Of a stretch of 29,616 nt of DNA, positions 23,016 through 29,616 are shown in pieces. Each line of letters begins with the position of its first letter. Position 1 is the stretch's first letter. The DNA comes from an uncultured Lachnospiraceae bacterium. Its GTDB lineage: Bacteria > Bacillota > Clostridia > Lachnospirales > Lachnospiraceae. The translations under genes and the position numbers were made by a program. The stretch spans positions 1 through 29,616 of the forward strand of contig CAJUCG010000013.1 in assembly GCA_910585065.1 (NCBI GenBank), written 5' to 3'. The notes under the pieces were generated by a model that had not been told where the DNA came from, ran no database searches, and worked only from the letters and a program-made list of their open reading frames with translations.

Positions 23016-24074
23016 ATGAACTTATCGTATTCGGTAACGCAGAGTGAATTGTTGGACGTGCTGTTAAATGTGGCACCGAGCCGGCCGGTTTTTATCTGGG
23101 GGGCACCGGGAATTGGAAAGTCCGCGCTGGTGGAAAAATTTGCGACCGAGGTTGGACTGCCCTGTGTGTCGCTGCTTGGCAGTCAGCTCGCACCGGAGGA
23201 TATCATTGGCATCCCGCAGATCAGGGGGGAGACATCGGAGTTTTTACCGCCGAAAATGATTGCGAGAAAGGAGGCTTATGTACTTTTTTTAGATGAGTTA
23301 AATGCCTGCTCACAGGAGGTACAGAAGGCATTTTACAGTCTGATCCATGAGAGGCGTGTAGGTGAATATCATCTGCCCGCGGGAAGTATTGTTGTCGGGG
23401 CAGGAAACCGCGCACAGGACGGAGCGATTGTAAAAACCATGTCCTCCGCGCTGATCAATCGGATGTTCCATGTGCAGATGAAGGTGGATGCGGCACAGTG
23501 GCTTGTGTGGGCGTATGAAAATCATCTGCATCCCTGGGTTACGGATTATATTTCACAGAGGCCGGAGCATCTGTTTTCCGAGCCGCCCAAAACGGAGGAG
23601 CCCTACTCCACGCCGCGCTCCTGGCATATGTTGAGCGACGCGCTTACCGAGTACGGCGCGGGGGAAAAAAATTTGACCGAAAATATTCTGCGCGTTTTAA
23701 CCTATGGCTGTATCAGCGCGAAACACGCGGGAATGTTTCTGGCATTTGTAAAGCAGCTTGGCAATCGGCATCTGCTTGCGGAGATTCTTAAAGGGGATGC
23801 AAAATGGCCGTCAAGACCGGAGGAGCGGGATGTACTGTATTTTTTGGCGCAGTCCTTTCGCGCGAGGTTATTACATGATCTGCCGGAAAGCAAGCAGAAT
23901 ATGAATAAAGATGCGCAGTATCTGGCGCACCGGGCAAAGGCACTGATCAAAGAATTGTCCCAGATCAATAATGAGCTTGCGCAGATGGTGGTGTCATCCG
24001 AGGAGGGGGAAGTGCTGCCGGACTGGTTTATGGTGGAGATTGTCAGGGATCTGCCGCGTCTGGTCAAAGTGTAA
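23016..24074 (+). CDS. MoxR-type AAA+ ATPase
   Basis: A 352-residue AAA+ ATPase of the MoxR/RavA group, chaperone-like motors that normally work with a VWA-domain partner. Walker A is GAPGIGKS at 29-36, Walker B is VLFLDELNA at 89-97, sensor 1 is in VVGAGNRAQDG, and TPRSWHMLSDAL resembles the arginine-containing sensor 2 region. The C-terminal part is helical. It is eleven bases after the DUF1934 gene and its stop is six bases before the gene for the VWA partner, so the two are almost certainly made together. Its substrate is unknown; grouping with ddl and murI hints at the cell envelope but is not proof. Confidence 0.92.
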   Translation: MNLSYSVTQSELLDVLLNVAPSRPVFIWGAPGIGKSALVEKFATEVGLPCVSLLGSQLAPEDIIGIPQIRGETSEFLPPKMIARKEAYVLFLDELNACSQEVQKAFYSLIHERRVGEYHLPAGSIVVGAGNRAQDGAIVKTMSSALINRMFHVQMKVDAAQWLVWAYENHLHPWVTDYISQRPEHLFSEPPKTEEPYSTPRSWHMLSDALTEYGAGEKNLTENILRVLTYGCISAKHAGMFLAFVKQLGNRHLLAEILKGDAKWPSRPEERDVLYFLAQSFRARLLHDLPESKQNMNKDAQYLAHRAKALIKELSQINNELAQMVVSSEEGEVLPDWFMVEIVRDLPRLVKV

Positions 24075-24080
24075 AGATAT

Positions 24081-26006
24081 ATGGAAGGCGGGCGGGAAAT
24101 GGCAAATAAGAAAAAATCACAAAATTCTCTTTCTCCGGCAGAAAAACGGCTTGAGATGGGAATTTCCCTGCAAAATAAAAATCCTCTTTTTTCCCGGTTA
24201 AAAGGGTATCTTACAGTTCTTGGAAAAAAGAATATGGGCGGGGATGCTGCCTATGTACACAGCGGGGGCACAATCTATTTAAATAAGGATGCACCTCTTA
24301 CCCCGGAGCAGTGGGCATACACGATCGCGCACTGCAAACTTCATCTTTCGTTTGGGCATTTTGACGCGGAGAGAATGCCAGGATATGAGAAAGTGGCACA
24401 GGATGGTTCTGCGGAATGGGTGGTTTCCTGCAACCGAGCAATCTGGAACATAGCGTGTGACATTTATATTGCAAAATTTCTATATGATATCAAATTTGGT
24501 TCACCAACCTGTGCAAATCCAGCCGATCTTTTTTTGGGGAGTCTGACGGACGAGAGAAAGATTTATCAGTATCTTATAGAACATGGCTATGATACAGATG
24601 GGGCGCAGAGGGCAGGATATAAAATTCTCAGGGGGAAGATTTGTGTAAGTGATGGATATGGAACTGCCGCGGGCATGGATATGCAGGGATTGGAGCATCC
24701 GATTATCTATAATGCAAAGAGAAATCAGAAAAATGAGTTTATGCTTAATTTTGCCTTCGCACTGGCATATTCTGTATCGAGTGTTGTCAGTGAGGTGGGG
24801 GGACATGGGGGAGCGAATCATAAACCTACTGCCTCAGAGGGAGCCGCACAATGGTTTATCAGTCATTATCCGCTGCTTGGCGGGCTGGCGGCAGGCTTTC
24901 GCATTATCGAAGATTATCGCCTGTGCAGCCAGGAAGAAATTTCTATTGCGGCAGTCAATGTAACAAAGGGGGAGATCTATGTAAATCCTGCTGCCGGACT
25001 GAACAAAGAAGAATTAAAATTTGTGCTTGCCCATGAATTTTTACATGCGGGGTTAATGCATTACGAACGCCGTGCAGGGCGCGATCCCTACCTCTGGAAT
25101 GTGGCGTGCGACTATGTGATCAACGGGTGGCTGTGCGATATGGGCGTGGGTGAAATGCCGGAGCGCGGGCTTTACGATGAGACATTAAAGAATATTTCTG
25201 CGGAGAATCTCTATGATCGGATAGTCAGTGATATTCGAAAATTTTCGAAAGTAGATACCTTTCGTGGTTATGGAAAAGGGGATGTAATAGTTGATCCAAA
25301 GGGAGGAAGGGGAGCTATCCATTCGGGAGTGACCTCGCTGGATGATTTTTACAAAAGCGCGTTGCAGAACGGATTGGAATATCATTTAAATGAGGGCAGG
25401 GGATATCTGCCAGCGGGTCTTATCGAGGAGATCAGGGCACTTTTCATGCCGCCGATCCCTTGGGATGTGCAGCTTGGAAACTGGTTTGACGAATTCTTCG
25501 CGCCGCTTGCCAAACATTATACTTATGCCCGCCCAAGCCGCCGTCAGAGCAGCACACCGGATATTCCAAGACCAAGTTATGTGCGCGCGGAGATCCCGGA
25601 GTATAGCCGGACATTTGGGGTGGTGATTGACACTTCTGGATCGATGGAGAAAAGATTGCTTGGATTCGCGCTAGGCGCGGTGGCAAGTTATGCGCAGGCG
25701 AAGGAAGTTCCCTATGTCCGCGTGATTTTTTGTGACGCGGCAGCCTACGATGCCGGATATCTGCCCCCCGAGGAGATCGCGGGGCGCGTTTTGGTAAAGG
25801 GCGGGGGCGGGACAGTACTTCAGCCGGGTGTGGATCTTTTGGAAAAATCCAATGATTTTCCGAAAGACGGACCAATTCTGATTATTACAGATGGGTGGAT
25901 CGAAGATGATATTCGGGTTCGAAGAGAACACGCATTTTTGGTGCCAAGGGGAAGAAGACTGCCGTTTGTGCCGCGGGGGAAGGTTTTTTATTTTAATGAA
26001 ATATGA
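24081..26006 (+). CDS. VWA-domain protein with metallopeptidase-like domains (DUF2201 type)
   Basis: A 641-residue partner of the MoxR ATPase. The C-terminal VWA-like domain (about 510-640) has the MIDAS motif DTSGS at 517-521, a GGGGT loop and ITDGW. Before it, residues about 300-355 resemble the putative metallopeptidase domain of DUF2201, with HEFLH at 318-322 and WNVACDYVINGWL. Residues about 64-137 repeat the same pattern, with HCKLH at 84-88 and WNIACDIYIAKFL, but lack the glutamate. No signal peptide, so cytoplasmic. The start is uncertain: the ATG at 24081 has no ribosome binding site, and an ATG at 24099 (MANKKK) has a weak purine-rich stretch before it. Proteolytic activity is not established for the family. 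Confidence 0.88.
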   Translation: MEGGREMANKKKSQNSLSPAEKRLEMGISLQNKNPLFSRLKGYLTVLGKKNMGGDAAYVHSGGTIYLNKDAPLTPEQWAYTIAHCKLHLSFGHFDAERMPGYEKVAQDGSAEWVVSCNRAIWNIACDIYIAKFLYDIKFGSPTCANPADLFLGSLTDERKIYQYLIEHGYDTDGAQRAGYKILRGKICVSDGYGTAAGMDMQGLEHPIIYNAKRNQKNEFMLNFAFALAYSVSSVVSEVGGHGGANHKPTASEGAAQWFISHYPLLGGLAAGFRIIEDYRLCSQEEISIAAVNVTKGEIYVNPAAGLNKEELKFVLAHEFLHAGLMHYERRAGRDPYLWNVACDYVINGWLCDMGVGEMPERGLYDETLKNISAENLYDRIVSDIRKFSKVDTFRGYGKGDVIVDPKGGRGAIHSGVTSLDDFYKSALQNGLEYHLNEGRGYLPAGLIEEIRALFMPPIPWDVQLGNWFDEFFAPLAKHYTYARPSRRQSSTPDIPRPSYVRAEIPEYSRTFGVVIDTSGSMEKRLLGFALGAVASYAQAKEVPYVRVIFCDAAAYDAGYLPPEEIAGRVLVKGGGGTVLQPGVDLLEKSNDFPKDGPILIITDGWIEDDIRVRREHAFLVPRGRRLPFVPRGKVFYFNEI

Positions 26007-26048
26007 AGGGGACATAAAGCGGCACCTAGGTTTAGAAAGTGTCCCCTT
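26006..26048. terminator. Hairpin between convergent genes
   Basis: AAGGGGACA (26006-26014) pairs with TGTCCCCTT (26040-26048), with a 25-base loop. The outer TGA/TCA can pair with one bulge. It begins in the VWA stop codon and faces the convergent small membrane gene, so it may stop both. Confidence 0.55.
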
Positions 26049-26076
26049 TCACATTTCATATATCTTTCTGTTCCTT

Positions 26077-26580
26077 TTATTTTTTTCCCTTTTTCTTTTC
26101 TGTTTCTAGTTCCTTATTTGCCTGATCCACTTTTTTTTGCAGCTTTGCCCGTGTGCGTTTTAGCCAGCTTTGTTTTTCCGGCTTCTGCTCTAACCCGCCG
26201 CGAAGTCCCTTCACATCCATAATATAGATGCCGTTCATCACCGCTTTTACTTCCTTTTTGACTGGGATAAGATCGAAAATCTTCTCATCGCACATTAAAT
26301 TTGTAACTTTAGGCCCTATCTTAGCCTTTACCACAGGAACTTTTGCCCCGCGAAGTGCCCTTGGTGTCTGGTCAATCACAAGCTGCGGGAAACCCGCTTC
26401 CTTCAACTTCATTCTCTTTTTGTCAATAACAAGAATGGAATATGTCTGCGCTCCGGCACGAATCTGTTCCTGAGACGCTTCGGATTTCTTTTGCAGTTTA
26501 TTCGCGTAAATTGCAAGTGCAATAAATGCCACGACTAAAACAGCAAGAATGATAAGTACCACGATTGCCCATTTTGGCAT
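26077..26580 (-). CDS. Small membrane-anchored protein of unknown function
   Basis: A 167-residue protein with one N-terminal TM helix (about 4-26, WAIVVLIILAVLVVAFIALA) and a cytoplasmic or extracellular remainder. The middle is a compact domain (YSILVIDKKRMKLKEAGFPQ ... VPVVKAKIGPKVTNLMCDEK) and the last 40 residues are very basic and coiled (KRTRAKLQKKVDQANKELE). I chose the ATG at 26580 after AAAGGAGGG-TTATC; the longer ORF upstream crosses the promoter. I do not recognise the family by name, though the domain looks conserved rather than random. Divergent from the GH26-like gene. Confidence 0.75.
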   Translation of the reverse strand: MPKWAIVVLIILAVLVVAFIALAIYANKLQKKSEASQEQIRAGAQTYSILVIDKKRMKLKEAGFPQLVIDQTPRALRGAKVPVVKAKIGPKVTNLMCDEKIFDLIPVKKEVKAVMNGIYIMDVKGLRGGLEQKPEKQSWLKRTRAKLQKKVDQANKELETEKKKGKK

Positions 26581-26654
26581 GATAACCCTCCTTTTTTCTG
26601 CGCCTTTCGCGTTATCTGGCATGGCGCGTAGTTTTTGATTTGCGTGACAGCTAG

Positions 26655-26682
26655 ATTGTACCATATTAAAAAAAAAATGCAA
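26655..26682 (-). promoter_or_regulatory. Promoter of the small membrane protein gene
   Basis: TTGCAT (26682-26677), 16 bp that include a run of nine T, and TACAAT (26660-26655), preceded by TGG as an extended -10. It lies about 75 bases before the start codon. Confidence 0.55.
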
Positions 26683-26709
26683 CTGTTTTTGTAAAAGAAG
26701 AGGGGAACG

Positions 26710-26750
26710 AAAACGTTTAACTTGCATTTTTATCGTGTTTCTGTTAAGAT
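26710..26750 (+). promoter_or_regulatory. Possible promoter and LacI/CcpA-type site before the GH26-like gene
   Basis: GAAAACGTTTAA (from 26709) has the central CG and arms of LacI-family or cre sites but misses several consensus positions. TTGCAT (26722-26727), 17 bp, TAAGAT (26745-26750) is a weak sigma-A match just downstream. A carbon-source response is plausible but unproven. Confidence 0.35.
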
Positions 26751-26787
26751 GGAGGAGGAAAATATTAAAAAAAATTGGAGGTAATTT

Positions 26788-28227
26788 ATGGGGGATGAAT
26801 TAAGAGCGTTTCCTGTGTATATGGGAAAGGCAAAATGCGCGGTAGATTTGGGGGATGGCTCAGAGCGGGGAGAGTATGTAAACCAGGATTATATTTTGCA
26901 GACGCTTGGGCGGCCGCACCGCTCGATCAGCCTGATGTACTGCTACTATCCACTGGATGAGGGCTGGCCGAATCGGGCGAGTGTTGCGCACGCAAGATCT
27001 GATGTATCATTTGCTTGGGATTATCCTTATGATGATTATTTTACCTATAAGGGCGGTCTAAATGGCAATACTGAGGGCGAGCCGTTTAATTATATGCGGG
27101 ATGTGCGAAAGCATGGGCAGGATGTCACGCTGACCTTAACGATCGACCCACATGTGCCGGACGAGCATCTTATTGCCATCGCAAAGGATTTAAGACCGTT
27201 CGGCCGCATGATGCTGCGCATCAATCACGAGTGTACGGGCGACTGGTTCAGCTTTACCAAGCGCAGCAGCTACAAGGAAATCGGCGCATTCTACAGCCAT
27301 TTCTGTGAGGTATTAAAGGAATACGCGCCGAATGTCAAAACGATTCTCTGCACGGGCGGTGTGGACGCGGGAAAGACCGAGATTGAGAAGGAGGACTGCT
27401 TTGCTCAGGCAGTGCGCGATGCGGATATGTGGTCGATCGACAAGTACTTCGCGCTGCATTGGGGCTGGCCATATGATGTGGCGGAGCGCGGGGGAAAATC
27501 CCACAGCCGCGGCGATATCCGGGATATCTACGAGTATACAAAGCGCACGTTTGAGCGGTTTAAGGAATTAAACGGCGGTGTGGCAAAGCCGATGATGATG
27601 AGCGAATTAAATGCGGACGGCGATGTGACAGGACCGTATGATCAGGTGAAGATGGTACAGGAATTCTGCGATTTGATTCAGAAGGAAAATGCGGTGTGGT
27701 TTACTAATTTTTCCATGTACCAGTTCCGCGATCGGGGCAGACTCGGACTTGAGATTGAAGATCCGAACAACGCGGAAGTGGGAATTGCACAGCCGCTGCT
27801 TGCCGCCTACAAAGAGATTATCCATGAAGAATATTTTTGCCCTCAGATAACGCAGAAAAACGAGGAGATTTCTCTGCCGGTTCGTCTGCGCTGGGGTGGG
27901 GCGGAGGATGCGGATGGTCTTGCCATCCCAGTGCATTTTGAGGGCAACCCACATTTTTGCGAACTCTATTTTGAGGACGAAACGAATTTGATGATCGAGG
28001 TGAATGGCAGATGGTTTTATCGCTCACCTAAGGTAAAGGTGATTGATCTGATGAGTGCGTTTTTTGAGAAGCCACTTGCAAAAGCCTGCGATCTGACCAT
28101 CAAAATTTTCGCGCCGCCAAAGAGTGGAGAAAACGATTTAAGCGCGGAGGACGGTCTGCTTAATACCTATACAGTGCTTGAGAAATTGCCGAGACTCAGA
28201 GTGCGGTTTGAGCCGGTAGAAATTTAA
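26788..28227 (+). CDS. Cytoplasmic GH26-like glycoside hydrolase
   Basis: A 479-residue protein resembling the TIM-barrel glycosidases of family GH26 (clan GH-A), which includes beta-mannanases. RINHECTGDWF at 144-154 matches the acid/base segment (RxxHExxGxWF), giving E148. MMSELNADGD at 270-279 gives E273 as probable nucleophile. WSIDKYFALHWGWPYD at 215-230 fits the strand with aromatic substrate contacts. Residues after about 355 form a separate beta-rich domain. There is no signal peptide or membrane segment, unusual for polysaccharide-degrading GH26 enzymes, so an imported oligosaccharide or an unrelated substrate is more likely. The ATG follows TTGGAGGTAATTT. No transporter or sugar gene is adjacent. 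Substrate cannot be inferred. Confidence 0.7.
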   Translation: MGDELRAFPVYMGKAKCAVDLGDGSERGEYVNQDYILQTLGRPHRSISLMYCYYPLDEGWPNRASVAHARSDVSFAWDYPYDDYFTYKGGLNGNTEGEPFNYMRDVRKHGQDVTLTLTIDPHVPDEHLIAIAKDLRPFGRMMLRINHECTGDWFSFTKRSSYKEIGAFYSHFCEVLKEYAPNVKTILCTGGVDAGKTEIEKEDCFAQAVRDADMWSIDKYFALHWGWPYDVAERGGKSHSRGDIRDIYEYTKRTFERFKELNGGVAKPMMMSELNADGDVTGPYDQVKMVQEFCDLIQKENAVWFTNFSMYQFRDRGRLGLEIEDPNNAEVGIAQPLLAAYKEIIHEEYFCPQITQKNEEISLPVRLRWGGAEDADGLAIPVHFEGNPHFCELYFEDETNLMIEVNGRWFYRSPKVKVIDLMSAFFEKPLAKACDLTIKIFAPPKSGENDLSAEDGLLNTYTVLEKLPRLRVRFEPVEI

Positions 28228-28247
28228 AAAAGCATAAATAATGCGAA

Positions 28248-28315
28248 GGGGCTATTATACAGAGAAAAATGCGTACAATGTACGATGGTATTGTTTTCCC
28301 CAGTATGATAGCCCC
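28248..28315. terminator. Long-loop hairpin after the GH26-like gene
   Basis: GGGGCTATTATAC (28248-28260) pairs with GTATGATAGCCCC (28303-28315) over 13 positions including one G-U. The loop is 42 bases. It has the same GGGGCT...AGCCCC ends as the hairpin after fba. No clear T-run; it lies between convergent genes. Confidence 0.45.
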
Positions 28316-28347
28316 AGTAAGATATAAAAATAATTTATCTATATAGA

Positions 28348-29616
28348 TTATTCTAAATATAATTTTGTGTACTTTTCTGTTAAATATTTTGTGTAATATT
28401 CTGCGTTTAATGGTTCACCCGTCATGGCGATCAGAAGTTCATTCATATTTTTTGTCGATCCGAAGCAGTGAATATGCTCGCGCAGATATTCGCGGATCGG
28501 GACTAGATTCCCCTTTTCCAGACATTCTTTTACATTGACTTCGTTGTGCATATAGGCGTAGATCTGCGCAGCTACGGCGTTGCCGATAGCATAGGATGGA
28601 AAATACCCAAATGCTCCGCCTGACCAGTGTACATCCTGCAATACCCCTTCAGTATCATTTTTGGGCGTGACACCGAGATATTCTTTATATTTTTCATTCC
28701 AGATGCGCGGGAGTTCGTCCACGGAAATCAGATCTTCCATCAGCATCTTTTCAATTTCATAGCGGATAATAATATGCAGCGGGTAGGTTAACTCGTCCGC
28801 CTCCGTGCGAATAGGTCCAGGTTCCGCCTTGTTGATGCCCCGGATAAAATCTTTGAGATCCACGTCAGGAAGTACCTCCGGGTAGTTCTCCTTCAATTTT
28901 TCAAACAGTGGCTTCCAAAAGGCCTCGCTGCGGCCAAGGATATTTTCATAGAAGCGGGACTGAGATTCATGTACGCCCATCGAGGTGCCGCCGCCCACCG
29001 GCGTAAGAGTGAGTGCATCGTCCACACCCAGTTCGTAGAGCGCGTGTCCGCCTTCATGAATCACGGAAAACATGGCACTCTCCAAATTATTTTCATGAAA
29101 GTGGTTGGTGATGCGCACATCATGATTGTGGAGATTGGTGGTAAATGGGTGCGCACTTTCCGCTGTTACACCCCGGTTAAAGTCGAAGCCAATGTATTCC
29201 GCAAGAAAATGGCAGAATTCTTTTTGGCGTTCTACGGGGAAATGGCGGGAGTTGTAATCCTTATTTACGGTATCATTTTTGGCGACCACCTTTTTTAACA
29301 GAGGAACCACGGTCTCCTTGATTTTTTCAAAGAAAATATCAAGCTCCCTAGTGAGAATTCCCTCCTCATTCTCATCAAGCATTGCATCATACAGACTCAT
29401 TTCCGGCTTTTTGGTGTAGGCAGCAAATTTTTTCTGGTAGGAAACAATTTCTTTTAGACTCGGCGCAAACGCGGCAAAATCGTTCTCTGTCTTTGCCTTA
29501 GCCCAGATAGAGCCCGCCTTCGCAGTTAGTTCGCTGTATTCGCGGTACTCATTTGCCGGAATCTTTTCCAGGCGATCAAAGCTTTTGTTCAGTTTCTTTA
29601 CAATGCTTTGTTCTAC
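28348..29616 (-). CDS. Carboxypeptidase Taq family (M32) metallopeptidase, 5' part outside the window
   Basis: Zinc metallocarboxypeptidase of family M32, a cytoplasmic enzyme that trims residues from peptide C-termini. The zinc motif HEGGH is encoded at 29058-29044, followed by ALYELG, and HESQSRFYEN is the second family signature. The reading frame is open from the ATG at 29400 back to the window edge and keeps family-like sequence (YSELTAKAGSIWAKAKTEND, then KKPEMSLYDAMLDE), so that internal ATG is not the start and the gene continues beyond 29616. 422 residues are visible of about 500 expected. No signal peptide can be judged. Faces the GH26-like gene with a hairpin between. Confidence 0.95.
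   Translation of the reverse strand, partial: VEQSIVKKLNKSFDRLEKIPANEYREYSELTAKAGSIWAKAKTENDFAAFAPSLKEIVSYQKKFAAYTKKPEMSLYDAMLDENEEGILTRELDIFFEKIKETVVPLLKKVVAKNDTVNKDYNSRHFPVERQKEFCHFLAEYIGFDFNRGVTAESAHPFTTNLHNHDVRITNHFHENNLESAMFSVIHEGGHALYELGVDDALTLTPVGGGTSMGVHESQSRFYENILGRSEAFWKPLFEKLKENYPEVLPDVDLKDFIRGINKAEPGPIRTEADELTYPLHIIIRYEIEKMLMEDLISVDELPRIWNEKYKEYLGVTPKNDTEGVLQDVHWSGGAFGYFPSYAIGNAVAAQIYAYMHNEVNVKECLEKGNLVPIREYLREHIHCFGSTKNMNELLIAMTGEPLNAEYYTKYLTEKYTKLYLE

Noticed and set aside
23016..26006. MoxR-VWA pair as an anti-phage defence system
   Set aside because: It sits in a row of housekeeping cell-wall genes with no nuclease, protease effector or mobility signs next to it, so a housekeeping chaperone role is more likely.
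28348..29400. M32 carboxypeptidase as a complete 350-residue protein starting at the ATG at 29400
   Set aside because: The frame stays open to the window edge with family-like sequence before that ATG, and M32 proteins are about 500 residues. The gene is cut by the window.
1..29616. CRISPR arrays, tRNA or rRNA genes
   Set aside because: No regularly spaced repeat-spacer pattern and no cloverleaf or rRNA-like segment was seen; the attachment site is also not a tRNA 3' end.

Overview
The window looks like chromosomal DNA from a spore-forming member of the Clostridia, most likely Lachnospiraceae. The grounds are an rpoC with a long acidic C-terminal tail, a class II fructose-bisphosphate aldolase, spoIIR, a DUF1934 gene, strong AGGAGG-type ribosome binding sites and sigma-A promoters with 17-bp spacers. 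The family-level assignment is inference; I recognise protein families but cannot run a search.

Layout. Positions 1-5000 hold rpoC (ending in a hairpin) and fba with its own promoter. At 5.1-8.0 kb are an AlkD-like DNA glycosylase and, on the minus strand, a 698-residue ankyrin-repeat protein whose mRNA leader carries a 7-codon upstream ORF. Positions 8217-14060 are a small integrated element bounded by 35-bp perfect direct repeats. From 14.1 to 19.3 kb runs an ABC permease / ATPase / response regulator / sensor kinase operon. At 19.4-20.4 kb is spoIIR (minus). From 20.5 to 26.0 kb runs a plus-strand series: D-Ala-D-Ala ligase, glutamate racemase, a DUF1934 protein, a MoxR-type AAA+ ATPase and a VWA/metallopeptidase-like protein. 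At 26.1-28.2 kb lie a small membrane protein (minus) and a divergent, cytoplasmic GH26-like glycosidase. A family M32 carboxypeptidase (minus) runs off the right edge.

The integrated element is the accessory part. Reading leftward on the minus strand from a central switch it has an XRE repressor, a broken DUF4041/T5orf172 gene, an Rpn-type PD-(D/E)XK nuclease and a tyrosine integrase with an N-terminal zinc ribbon. Reading rightward are very small genes, two of them ribbon-helix-helix (RHH) proteins, with a third RHH gene on the minus strand between them. The switch has two nearly perfect divergent promoters overlaid with GTTGA/TCAAC half-sites, as in a lysogeny control region. I see no structural, replication or conjugation genes and at least three lesions, so I read it as a decayed or satellite-like integrative element. 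The Rpn gene is bracketed by palindrome-bearing direct repeats that begin at the stop codons, which suggests it entered as a cassette.

Outside the element, the most interesting loci are the MoxR/VWA pair, where the VWA protein appears to contain a tandemly duplicated metallopeptidase-like domain with one copy lacking the catalytic glutamate; the GH26-like enzyme without a signal peptide; and the structured leader of the ankyrin gene. The ABC/two-component operon probably senses and removes an envelope-active compound, and the ddl-murI genes supply D-amino-acid precursors for peptidoglycan.
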